From assembly GCA_001460835.1 (NCBI GenBank), contig CYKH01002220.1:114868-178867 (forward strand): a stretch of 64,000 bases of DNA, read 5' to 3'. Positions 28,806-37,900 of this stretch are shown here, piece by piece. Below the pieces are notes generated by a model, which was given only the letters and a program-made list of their open reading frames with translations, made no database searches and was not told the DNA's origin. The translations under genes and the position numbers were made by a program. This stretch comes from Bodo saltans (lineage: Eukaryota; Euglenozoa; Kinetoplastea; Eubodonida; Bodonidae). Numbering within the stretch: position 1 is the first letter of the stretch; every line of letters begins with the position of its first letter.

Positions 28806-30059
28806 ATGGCGTCATCGGATTCGGACGATGATGATCAGCACGTGAAGAAACTAGCCCTGCAAGTCATCACGAACAGAGGGGACAAATTTCAGTACGTTGT
28901 CGAGCCGCACACGACTGTGCAAGAGCTGCGAACCATCGTTCAAGAAATGGGAAGGGGAGGAGGCTCCTCTGTGACCACAAAGATGTCTATTCGTGGGTTG
29001 CAGCTCGTGGATGATCACGCGAAGTGGGCGCATCTTCCACTTCCCCATGCTTCGATGATTGACGGTGAAAAGCTGTATGTGCACTTCTCCAGTTCAGCGG
29101 CCGCTGAGGGGCGCAACGGTGGAAACATTCCCCAAGGGGCGTCAAGTTTTTTGTTTGATCAAGCTGGCGCGCCTGCTGGAGCATCGGCCTCAGCGAGAAA
29201 AGAGGCCGAGAGCGCTGCTCGAGCGAGGGCAGCCATGATGGAACCTATGCTAGATGCAATGGTTCGGAACCCAGCGTTTGTGGACAATCTTATCGCGATG
29301 CAGCCGGAATTGAAGGCAATGATTCGAGAGCATCCTCAAGTGGAAAGCGAACTGCGCAACCCGGAGACGTTGAAGCAAATCATGATGTCCCAAATTGATC
29401 CAGATCGGAGACGCGACGCCAATCGAACGATGCAGCTTCAACTGGCGCAACTGTCAAACATTCCTGGTGGGACAGCAATGATTGAGCGGTACATGTCCAA
29501 AGCGCTTCAACAACCAGAGGGCAAGCGAACCGTGGCCGACCTTCGAGATGCACTTGAGGAGCACTCGAAACCCGATCCGACACTCTCTTCCAACGCTGCG
29601 GCCCTTCCAAACCCTTGGGATGCAAGGACAGCGGCACCAGCAGCTCCTCCGGCAGCATTCCCACCGTCGGCAGCGTATTTAAACTCTGCCCTGAATCCGT
29701 TTGGGGGTCAAAACTTCCAACCTCAGACACATTCTGCTAGCGCTCAGTCGCACCCTTCACAGTCTTCGTTGCAACAGCTATTTGGAGCAATGCCGCGTGC
29801 TCTTCCCACCCAAACTCAGCCACATTCCTTTGCTTATGTTCCACCTCAGCAACAAGACGTACTCGCGACTTCCTCCCCTCCACTCGACGAAAGTGGCGAC
29901 GCGGATTTCAGCGAGCAGCTTGTGGTGTTACTGGAGATGGGATTTGAAGACGACGAAGCATGTATGAGAGCCTTGAAGGTGTGTCGAGGCGATATTGATG
30001 CGGCTGTGTGCTTCCTCGCAGATGAAGCGGATAAGCGAAACCAAAGTGGCAAAAAGTGA
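28806..30059 (+). CDS. Ubiquilin/Dsk2-family UBL-UBA shuttle protein
   Basis: The protein has 417 residues with the three-part ubiquilin layout. An N-terminal ubiquitin-like domain lies at about 12-98 (LALQVITNRGDKF, then a central LRTIVQ helix and a final LYVHF strand). An STI1-like helical region lies at about 145-225, with the typical DAMVRNPAFVDNLIAMQP and LRNPETLKQIMM. A C-terminal UBA domain lies at about 366-408 (LLEMGFEDDEACMRAL, then GDIDAAVCFL). Known members carry ubiquitinated or hydrophobic clients to the proteasome in the cytosol. Only one STI1 segment is obvious, and the linker is Pro/Gln/Ser-rich. A short T-tract and AG at 28788-28789 precede the ATG. Confidence 0.92.
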   Translation: MASSDSDDDDQHVKKLALQVITNRGDKFQYVVEPHTTVQELRTIVQEMGRGGGSSVTTKMSIRGLQLVDDHAKWAHLPLPHASMIDGEKLYVHFSSSAAAEGRNGGNIPQGASSFLFDQAGAPAGASASARKEAESAARARAAMMEPMLDAMVRNPAFVDNLIAMQPELKAMIREHPQVESELRNPETLKQIMMSQIDPDRRRDANRTMQLQLAQLSNIPGGTAMIERYMSKALQQPEGKRTVADLRDALEEHSKPDPTLSSNAAALPNPWDARTAAPAAPPAAFPPSAAYLNSALNPFGGQNFQPQTHSASAQSHPSQSSLQQLFGAMPRALPTQTQPHSFAYVPPQQQDVLATSSPPLDESGDADFSEQLVVLLEMGFEDDEACMRALKVCRGDIDAAVCFLADEADKRNQSGKK

Positions 30060-30407
30060 GTCGCATGAGTTCGAGTGATCAGTTGCAGTGTCACACAGAT
30101 TTTGCTTGACGTGTGTGTTTTCATTTTTTGCTCTCTGAACAACAATTATACATGTGCCTCCTTCCCTATTCGTGTATTCACACGTGCGACCTCCCGCGAC
30201 AAGACTGCGCGGAAGTGGAGTGTCCTCTCCACAACCCCCATATTTTCTATCTAGCATCTTTGGAATTTTGTTCACACTGAGGTCAATCGATAGAAATTTC
30301 AAAAGAGGCAAAAACAAATATTTTACTTGTCACTTAGACGTTCTACTTTCTTGGATATTTCTTTTGAACTTTCTCTGTTTTTCCTGCCTGACCAGACAAG
30401 GTAGACC
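30060..30407 (+). other. Intergenic region with splice acceptor
   Basis: The spacer is noncoding. A pyrimidine-rich stretch of about 50 nt (30339-30390) is followed by AGs at 30394-30395 and 30399-30400, directly before ATG 30408. No gene is seen. Confidence 0.5.
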
Positions 30408-32138
30408 ATGCGCTCCGAAGTTGCGGTGCAGCTATCAGGCATCTACTGTAGCTCGTCAAAGCAGGTGGGCGAGAAAGTTCGCGTTGGATGTGCGTGGAGC
30501 AATGGTGGCGGGAAAGCACAAGTTAGCTCTTCAGTGTTTTGGACTCCGCTGTGCATTCTTCAAAAGCCACAGACGCTGCCACCCACCCAGTCCGGCGCTG
30601 GGTGGTCCTCTGCCGCCGAGTCACCCCTCTCACGTGGTGCGGCCACATCTTTCCCCAACGTCGAGGTCTCCAATCAAGCGCAATTGTCATTTTCAATCGA
30701 AGTACGAGGTATCTTTTCATCTACAGTGGTATGTACCATAGTTGTGGATGTGCATGAGCTTGTCTTCAGCGGAACCCTCAGCGGCCCGTTTTTGGGCGCC
30801 TCGACCACCAACGGGGGCAAGACGAAGTGGATGGTGACTGGAGTGATTCAGCTGAAGGAAATGGAGGGTGCGACGACGGCCCCAATCGTTGGAAATATGG
30901 CAGCGATGGCAGTACCACCTTTACAGCAACCGCAACTTGTCATTCCACCTAGCATACTTCTCACACCAATGCTACGATCTGTGACACCACCACCACTACT
31001 CGCTGCATCGGCTCCTGTTGCTGTTGCTCCTGCCGTGATACCAGAGTTTACGGGATGTGTGCAAGGGGAACACAATGATCGTGTCGAGACGGGAGCTCCA
31101 CAGACTCAGGCGTCGACGAGCGAGCTCGATTTGCCAAAGTCGGTGCGAGATGCGCTAGATGCCTTGGAGTTTCCTCCCTTTGTTGCCGCGAAGATCTTTG
31201 CTCGTGGAGGAGAGCCTCCTTCGAAATCTCTGAGCTTGGGAAACCGTCGACAGCCCACATCTTCATCTCGAATTGCCGCCATCATTCTCGCTCCATGCCG
31301 CGATGCGACTCTTTCTGAGGAGGACCTCGCGTTCATGTGCGACTCATTCAGCGTTGAGCTCGGGCACAGTGTTGTGACGACGGTGGGCGGGAATTCTGCA
31401 ATCAGCAGCGCCTTGTGGAGGCCTGAACTGGCCAGCTCACTAAACACTGCTGGAAAAGAGTTTGGCACCAACGCACGGACTGATGTAGCGACGCAAACAG
31501 GAGACCTCGCCCAGCTGCTGAGCAGAGAATACGTAGCGCAATTCGATTCTGCGGCGGCTGTCTCTCTCCGAACAGACGCCAAGGAGAAACTCGAGAATAG
31601 CAGAGCGTTTCAGATCCTCAAGCACGACATCGCTGAGGCGAATCGTCGTGAAATGCAAGCTGTTGCGGAGGCTCAGCAGCTGAGGGTATCGTTGGCGAAA
31701 GCCATGCAGCAAATTGATGAATTACGAAACGGTAGCACCGAGGATGACGATGAAGAAAGTGGCCTGTATGGGGTGCCAGCTGCATACCGAACAAGTCGAC
31801 GACAGCGCGCAGGCAGCTCAGCATCGTCATACAGTCGTGGTGGTTTGCGTAACGTCTGGAACGACGTTCTCTCAAGCTCAGCGCAGAGCGCTGTCTCCAC
31901 GCCATCGAACCGCAAGCAGCAACGGCCCTTGTCGCAGTCTCCACCCACTGTACGACCACTTACCTCGAGCCAGCAGTCCAGTTTCAAAAGCAAAACAAGT
32001 GTGACAAAATCATCATCTGCTCAGCCTCATCAGGCTGTGAAGACCCCGCTGTCCCAACATGTGTTCCAAACTGGGTCACAAGTGGGCGTGCGTGGGCGGT
32101 CACGATCGATTGGTTTCAGTGATGACGACATTCTTTAA
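30408..32138 (+). CDS. Hypothetical protein with beta-rich N-terminus and coiled coil
   Basis: The protein has 576 residues and is not recognised. Residues 1-150 look like a compact beta-rich domain with alternating hydrophobic strands. A Pro/Ala-rich linker follows. A short mixed domain lies at about 235-330 (starting SVRDALDALEFPPF). A coiled coil lies at about 390-440 and contains the repeated EANRREMQAVAEAQQLR type of helix. The C-terminal 130 residues are Ser/Gln-rich and probably disordered. There is no signal peptide or membrane segment. This layout suits a scaffold or cytoskeletal adaptor, but no family is claimed. The start follows the acceptor-like AGs at 30394-30400 closely. Confidence 0.8.
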   Translation: MRSEVAVQLSGIYCSSSKQVGEKVRVGCAWSNGGGKAQVSSSVFWTPLCILQKPQTLPPTQSGAGWSSAAESPLSRGAATSFPNVEVSNQAQLSFSIEVRGIFSSTVVCTIVVDVHELVFSGTLSGPFLGASTTNGGKTKWMVTGVIQLKEMEGATTAPIVGNMAAMAVPPLQQPQLVIPPSILLTPMLRSVTPPPLLAASAPVAVAPAVIPEFTGCVQGEHNDRVETGAPQTQASTSELDLPKSVRDALDALEFPPFVAAKIFARGGEPPSKSLSLGNRRQPTSSSRIAAIILAPCRDATLSEEDLAFMCDSFSVELGHSVVTTVGGNSAISSALWRPELASSLNTAGKEFGTNARTDVATQTGDLAQLLSREYVAQFDSAAAVSLRTDAKEKLENSRAFQILKHDIAEANRREMQAVAEAQQLRVSLAKAMQQIDELRNGSTEDDDEESGLYGVPAAYRTSRRQRAGSSASSYSRGGLRNVWNDVLSSSAQSAVSTPSNRKQQRPLSQSPPTVRPLTSSQQSSFKSKTSVTKSSSAQPHQAVKTPLSQHVFQTGSQVGVRGRSRSIGFSDDDIL

Positions 32139-32486
32139 CGAGAAAATGCAACAACACTCCGAAGGTGGAAAAAAACAATTTTTTTTTCCCGCACGTGCAT
32201 TTTAATTACTCCAACATTGAGCTTTCTCCCCCCATTTTGATGTGAATTGTGCAATGAGTTCAGATGTGATCGAGTTCGATTATTAACAGTGTTGTACATC
32301 TTTGTTATTTTTCATTTCCACCATTTTATGAAAAAGCACGCAGTTGCTGCTTGGCGCAGTTGCTGCTTGGCGCAGTTGCTGCTTGGCGCAGGTATCGTAT
32401 TTTCATTTTATCAAATCTGCTTTCCTTTCTAAGCTACTGATGTTGTTCTTGCATTGCGAGTTGGATAGGTAAGAACCATCAACCAA
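32139..32486 (+). other. Intergenic region containing a 16-bp tandem repeat
   Basis: This noncoding spacer holds the 16-bp repeat listed separately. A pyrimidine tract at about 32417-32430 with AG at 32432-32433 would give a 53-nt leader to ATG 32487. The repeat ends in CAG and could itself supply weaker AG sites. Confidence 0.5.
32341..32391 (+). repeat. Tandem repeat, 16-bp unit, 3.2 perfect copies
   Basis: The unit CAGTTGCTGCTTGGCG is repeated at 32341-32356, 32357-32372 and 32373-32388, followed by CAG. The copies are identical, so the expansion is young or still variable. It lies in the spacer before the cytochrome b5 reductase gene, upstream of its likely splice site. Confidence 0.95.
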
Positions 32487-33554
32487 ATGAAGGTATTCCT
32501 TTCTGGTGCAGCGTTAGGCTTCACAGGAAAGTTGCTCTACCGTGGATACGACGCGGCCCATCCTGACGAATCATCGTCTCTCTCCTTCTCCTCATCTTCT
32601 GTGTCATCATCACCGGGAAGCGAAGGAAGTTGGCTGCCGAGCGTTTCCTGCTATAAATCCATCGAGAACTCTCTTCAATTCACGTTCAAACCTGCCGAAG
32701 TGTTTAGCGCACGATTTCAGCCGTACACCCTCGGTGAAGTCATTCCTATCACCCACGACGTGGCCCTGTTCCGATTTCTTCTTCCAAATCCGAATGATGA
32801 ATTCAATTTGAAGCCTTGCAGTACTCTTCAAGCGTGCTACAAACATGGCGTGCAGGCAATGGATCAGTGCTATCGCTTTTACACACCTGTGACCGCGAAT
32901 CACACGAAAGGATACTTCGATATTATTGTCAAGCGAAAGAACAGCGGCCTCATGACGACTCATTTGTTTGGAATGCATATCGGAGACAAGCTACTCTTCC
33001 GGAACGTAGCCTTCAAGATTCAATACCGGCCCAACAAGTGGGAGCATATTGGCATGATTGCAGGTGGAACAGGCTTCACGCCGATGCTGCAAATTATTAG
33101 GCACGCACTTACAGAGCCGCTCGAGCCCGGTACTGTGGACAAAACCAGACTAAGCTTTTTGTATTGCAACCGCACTGAGAATCATATTTTGTTGAAAGGT
33201 TTGTTTGACCGACTTGCCAAAGATTACCCGAAGCGCTTCAAGCTCTTCTTCACTGTAGACCGAGCCGTGAATGAGAAAGAGTGGAAGAAGCAACCCAATA
33301 CGTACTTAGGCTACGTCACTGAACAGATGATTAAGGACACGATGCCAGCCCCAAACACGAAGAACAGTGTCATCATGCTGTGCGGCCCAGACCATTTGTT
33401 GCATCACGTTGCTGGAACACCGATGCACACCATGTCGGCGATGAGTGGAGGTCTTAACATTCAACCCGGTGCACCTGATTTGAACAACTTGGTTCAGTTG
33501 GGTGGCGTTCTGGCCGCGCTCGGTTATCAGGATGAACAGATTTACCGCTTCTAG
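32487..33554 (+). CDS. NADH-cytochrome b5 reductase family protein
   Basis: The protein has 355 residues. An N-terminal hydrophobic stretch (residues 1-18) and a Ser-rich linker precede a ferredoxin-reductase-type fold. The FAD domain shows RFYTPVT at 130-136 (the RxYT flavin signature). The NAD(P)H domain shows GGTGFTP at 193-199 and CGPD from residue 299, and ends in the usual aromatic-basic YRF. Known enzymes pass electrons from NADH through FAD to cytochrome b5 for lipid desaturation and related reactions; a membrane-anchored form in the ER or mitochondrial outer membrane is likely. All cofactor motifs are intact. An unusual feature is the Ser-rich spacer (about residues 28-50) between anchor and domain. 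Confidence 0.93.
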   Translation: MKVFLSGAALGFTGKLLYRGYDAAHPDESSSLSFSSSSVSSSPGSEGSWLPSVSCYKSIENSLQFTFKPAEVFSARFQPYTLGEVIPITHDVALFRFLLPNPNDEFNLKPCSTLQACYKHGVQAMDQCYRFYTPVTANHTKGYFDIIVKRKNSGLMTTHLFGMHIGDKLLFRNVAFKIQYRPNKWEHIGMIAGGTGFTPMLQIIRHALTEPLEPGTVDKTRLSFLYCNRTENHILLKGLFDRLAKDYPKRFKLFFTVDRAVNEKEWKKQPNTYLGYVTEQMIKDTMPAPNTKNSVIMLCGPDHLLHHVAGTPMHTMSAMSGGLNIQPGAPDLNNLVQLGGVLAALGYQDEQIYRF

Positions 33555-33757
33555 AGTTGAAGTTGGGGAGCTGTAACACCTGAGCTTCCGAATTGTTCAC
33601 ACACAAAACCCACAGTGAGCAAAGAAAGTTTATCTCTCTGTGAATTTCACATAACCTCGCTTGTCGAGCATTTTCTTGTTGACTCGCTAGCGCTATCAAA
33701 AAATATCGTTGTTGTGGCGTCTTTCTTCCATTACCTTGCACCCCTTCGCGTATCATC

Positions 33758-33794
33758 ATTTTTTTTCTTTTTTCCTTCTTTTATTAACCACCAG
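33758..33794 (+). promoter_or_regulatory. Predicted trans-splice acceptor for the complex I PSST gene
   Basis: A long T/C tract (33758-33783) is followed by CCACCAG, with AG at 33793-33794. The leader to ATG 33841 would be 46 nt. This is one of the clearest acceptors in the window. Confidence 0.6.
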
Positions 33795-33840
33795 TAACGT
33801 AAGTGTAGTCCCTTTTAAAACAACTTAGTTCTGCAAATCA

Positions 33841-34470
33841 ATGCTTCGCTTGACCCGCGGAAACCTCACCGGTCGTGCACTGATCTCTCGTGGTAGCCCC
33901 GAATGGTCCCACCGTCTGGACTTGAAGAAAGGCAAGAAGCTGGACTTGAAGAAAGGCAAGAAGCCAACGCTCATGCACAAACTTGGTACCAGCAAGCCCA
34001 ATAATGCTCTGCAGTACGCTCAGATGACCATTCACGATCTCGTGGAGTGGGGCATCTCGTACTCTCCCTGGCCTCTGACGTTCGGTCTTGCGTGCTGCGC
34101 CGTGGAAATGATGCACGGTTACACGGCCCGTTACGATTTGGATCGTTACGGTATCGTGCCTCGCCCTACCCCACGTCAGGCAGAAATTATTATCGTGTCC
34201 GGTACCGTCACAAACAAAATGGCGCCGATTCTTCGTAATATTTACCAGCAAATGGTCAACCCAAAGTGGGTCATTTCTATGGGTAGCTGCGCGAACGGTG
34301 GTGGTTACTACCACTTTTCCTACGCGACGCTTCGAGGCTGCGAGCGTGCGATTCCTGTAGACTTCTGGATTCCCGGCTGCCCTCCCTCCGCTGAGGCGAT
34401 GGTGTTCTGCCTGCATACTCTGCAGAAGAAGATCCGCTGGCATGAAATTCAAAAGTACTCTGTCCGATAA
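33841..34470 (+). CDS. NDUFS7: NADH:ubiquinone oxidoreductase PSST subunit (NDUFS7/NuoB)
   Basis: The protein has 209 residues: the complex I subunit that carries iron-sulfur cluster N2, the last electron donor to ubiquinone, in the mitochondrial inner membrane. All four cluster ligands are visible: Cys85-Cys86 (LACCAVEMM), Cys150 (GSCANGG) and Cys180 (PGCPPSAE). Their spacing (64 and 30) is that of the family. The N-terminus is a basic presequence ([18 protein letters not shown]). Residues 26-41 are an exact tandem duplication of LDLKKGKK, just before the mature domain. It is nuclear-encoded, as expected for PSST in kinetoplastids. Confidence 0.97.
   Translation: MLRLTRGNLTGRALISRGSPEWSHRLDLKKGKKLDLKKGKKPTLMHKLGTSKPNNALQYAQMTIHDLVEWGISYSPWPLTFGLACCAVEMMHGYTARYDLDRYGIVPRPTPRQAEIIIVSGTVTNKMAPILRNIYQQMVNPKWVISMGSCANGGGYYHFSYATLRGCERAIPVDFWIPGCPPSAEAMVFCLHTLQKKIRWHEIQKYSVR
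33916..33963 (+). repeat. In-frame 24-bp tandem duplication in the PSST gene
   Basis: Bases 33916-33939 and 33940-33963 are identical, each encoding LDLKKGKK. The lack of any synonymous change points to a recent duplication, an actively varying tract or an assembly artefact. Confidence 0.95.
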
Positions 34471-34948
34471 ACAGGGCAGATGTGCAACTGATAGATCAAA
34501 CCTGCAGTAGGCGCCGTTTTTTTTTTTTTTTTTTTTGCCCCTCCAGCTTCTTCAATTGTGATTTTGCATTGGGTTCAGTTTTGTTTATGCGTATGCTTTT
34601 TGGGGTTTGGGAATTTCTTGGTGTTCACTTCGCAGCTTTTTCTCCCTTTCTTTAGGTTTCTTCCCGCCCCCCAAAAGATTGCTCGTCAATACTGTTGTCA
34701 CTCTTCGAAATCAGAAAAAAAGAAAAAAAGACATTGTTAAATGAACGTGTCAATAAGATGCATTTCTTGATTCGCTTCATTGATGATCAATTTTCTTTTT
34801 AGTCTCACCAGTGGCTTCAACTTTGCGCCAGACACGAATACGAAAGGATCGGTGTACATATCTTTTCTAGAGAAGAAGAAATTCAGTAAAGCAGGAAAAA
34901 AGACAGCAAAGGAAAAAAGTAAAACCTTTTGAAAGGAAATCTGTCGCT
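34471..34948 (+). other. Intergenic region with 20-T run
   Basis: The spacer is noncoding. A run of 20 T lies at 34517-34536, and further T-rich stretches follow. A T-rich tract at 34790-34800 leads directly into AG at 34801-34802, with another AG at 34810-34811, the likely acceptor for the giant gene at 34949. The leader after it is purine-rich. No gene is seen. Confidence 0.45.
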
Positions 34949-37900
34949 ATGACCTCTATTCACGACGACGATACGATCGCACCAGCTCACTTAGAACAAC
35001 TTGATGCATTCGACGACCCCATATCTTCTGACCACGAAGGGTTTCGAGACGAGCACGACGAATGTGCCGATGACGATGATGATGCTGCTAATGATGATGA
35101 TGATGATTTTGTTGGAGAAGACGACAACGATTCATCCGCGGCATCACATCAATCCGAGAATGATGCGCTTACTCCTGTCAATACGGAGCATCACCACCAA
35201 ACTGGCGACCCGTCCATCGAACCAACATCGTTTCCACGAATCAACTCCGCATCCGCTCAGCGCCAGTCGCAACAACAACAAGGAAGTGAGGGCCGCTCAT
35301 CATCGCGTCACCCAAGTGACTCAAGCAGCAAGAAGAAGTTGGTGACGATGCCGCGCATCCGGGAAACACGATCTGCCGCCGCGCAGCGATACGCACAGCC
35401 GATTCCCCAATCGGCATTCTTATCGGCTCTTCGAGAACGCGAGCGTGTTCTTCACAAGCGAATTACGTCTTCCTCCGTGGAGGGGGACAACGCACTGAGT
35501 CGCGGTGTGGACATTGGCGGTGGCCGCCCTGTGACGGCGGAAGCTCACCAGGAAGTGAAGCAGCATGTCAACAGTCACGATCAGAAAAGGGTCCAGAAGG
35601 TACTGAGATCATTTCCGACGACATCAGTTCGCGACCCATTTTGTCCAAAGCCGCCTGTGCATGCCTCTGCAATCCGCCTTGAGGCCTCAGTGCTCGCGGC
35701 ACAACGAATGTTTCGCCCAGCAACAGAGCCGGTCCCCTCCGAGAGGAACCGCGCTGCGTCAGCGAAGGGATCGACGAGCACAGTAAGAAACCTGATGCCC
35801 AACAACACTGTTGCACTACCACCGTCGTCGTCCCAGCTGAACACTAGCTCCCCAACCACCACGGCTCACAACACCACCAGCAACAACAGTGTGAACCGAG
35901 GCACGCTGGAACTCCCGATTCTAGTGACGAGTTACGCCGATGACGACGAGTCAAGCGTCGCGAGCCCTCTTCGACACTCTACCGCCCAAAGCCCAAATTC
36001 TAAGAAAGGTGAGCGGCTGACGTTGCGCGCTGGCGGTAGGCCCTTCAGCGGGAGAACACATGACGACGATCAGCACTTGGGTCCTGCAGGGATGGATGCA
36101 TTGTTGCAATATCTGCCGAAGGGGTACGCCGAACCTGAAGTGCTCATGACAAGGAAGCCCCTTGACCACCCAAACGATCCAGTCACGGGAAAGCCGCGCC
36201 CTTCGCGGCACTATCGGTTAGGGTTCACAAAAGATCCCGCGAACGACATGACGCCTGCGGAAGCTGCTGCTGCCCTTCAACATAGAGGACTACCCACCAC
36301 CCTGAGCGTCGCGTCCACGGATCCTGCTGTTCTCGCGATTGTAGATTCATTTATCGAGAGCTCACCTGGATTAGAACACGTGGAACTTGGCGCAATGGAC
36401 GATCGATACGAAATGGTCCTGCGCAACGTCTTTGCTGCGCTTAGCCGAAACGTAAGTGTAGAGGACGTGAAGGGTGTGTTCCCAAAAGAAGCAACCAAGG
36501 CGTTTAAGAGCACTATCTCAGCCAATAGCGAACTGCGCAAGAAACGATTAGATCAACTTGCGAGCAAAGAAATGGAGCTGAAGATATCGGACATGGAACA
36601 GAGAATTCTCAAGGAGCGACAAGATCATAAGAAACGTTACTTTGAGCACATGCGGCAACGAACTCGTTTGTGTGATCAGCACATGCGAGGGTATCGTGAT
36701 TTGTTGCGCGACGAGGCTTTTGCCTGGGAGCGGTTGTACGGTCACGAGGACGCATCACTGCAAGATGTTCGTGAAAAAGAACGCCGCCGTTTTGAGTGGT
36801 GGTCAGCTGGAGTGGATGCACTGGAGCAAGAAATGTCTGCCTTGAGGCTCTTCGACAGTCGAGAGGAGCACCAAATCCGTGAGAGACTTCGCCTTGATGA
36901 GGTGAATCAACGAATGGCTGCCCAGGTGGAGCTTCGCCGCTTTCAGAAACAACTTGACAACGATCGCCACGTCATCATGGCCGAGCAGTTTGAATTACGG
37001 AAGAGAATTCGGCAAGATGAAAAGACATTGCGACGTTCGATGGAGCAGGTCATGCAGGAACACCTTCGACTATTTCTCGAACACCGCGCCAAGGAAGATC
37101 GCCGAAAGAAAGATGAAGAAAACCTTAGGCGTCAAGACGAAGCGTACAAAGCAGAGCGCATCCGCCGACTGCAGCAGGCGCAAGAGATTTTAGAAACCAA
37201 TGAATTCGAAAAACGAAAGACCACAGAAGTAGAAGCATGGAAGGCGTACGATGTCTTCAAGCGGAAGCATTTTGAAGGAATCGTTGTCGCAAAGAACCAG
37301 CAACGCGTTCGAGAAATCCGCGAGAAGCGCCAAGCCGCATTTACCGCAGCAGATAATGCAGTCCCAATGCTACACTTCCGCATGACACCACAGTCTGTGT
37401 CAACAGCAGGCATCCCCTCCGCGATTCAATCCGCGAACAACACACTGGCGTATTATCTCAATCCCGTTGGTGATTTCCTTGTGCTCAACTCTAACGCTAT
37501 CCTTGGAGTGGGGTTTGACGCCGATATGACGCCGTTGATGGGCAAACAAAAGTTGGCGAAGGTGGAGCCCCAGGGTGGCGTCATTTCATGTTTTATCCAA
37601 CGAGGACAGCAGCACGACATTGACGAAGGGCGCGAAGGCATTGCGCTGTTTGTGAGTACCTCCATGACGAACGACCCTAACGTCGCCGTGTTGAATCACA
37701 CAGAGAAAGAGGTGGGCCGCGTCATCCTTCCACCATCCAGCTCCATGCGTGATAGAAGCCCAGAGACGACAAGAATCCCGTCACCAAACGAAGGGTCGCC
37801 AGTCACCCGCGTTGGAAGTGGAGGTGCAGGTAGCCCTGCCAATCGCCGAACAAGTCTTTTAGCCTCTGCCAGCGATCCACAATCAGGCAAGGGGAACATT

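Noticed and set aside
34517-34536. Run of 20 T as a retroposon poly(A) tail on the minus strand
   Set aside because: No retroposon-like sequence or target-site duplication adjoins it; T-runs are common in all spacers here.
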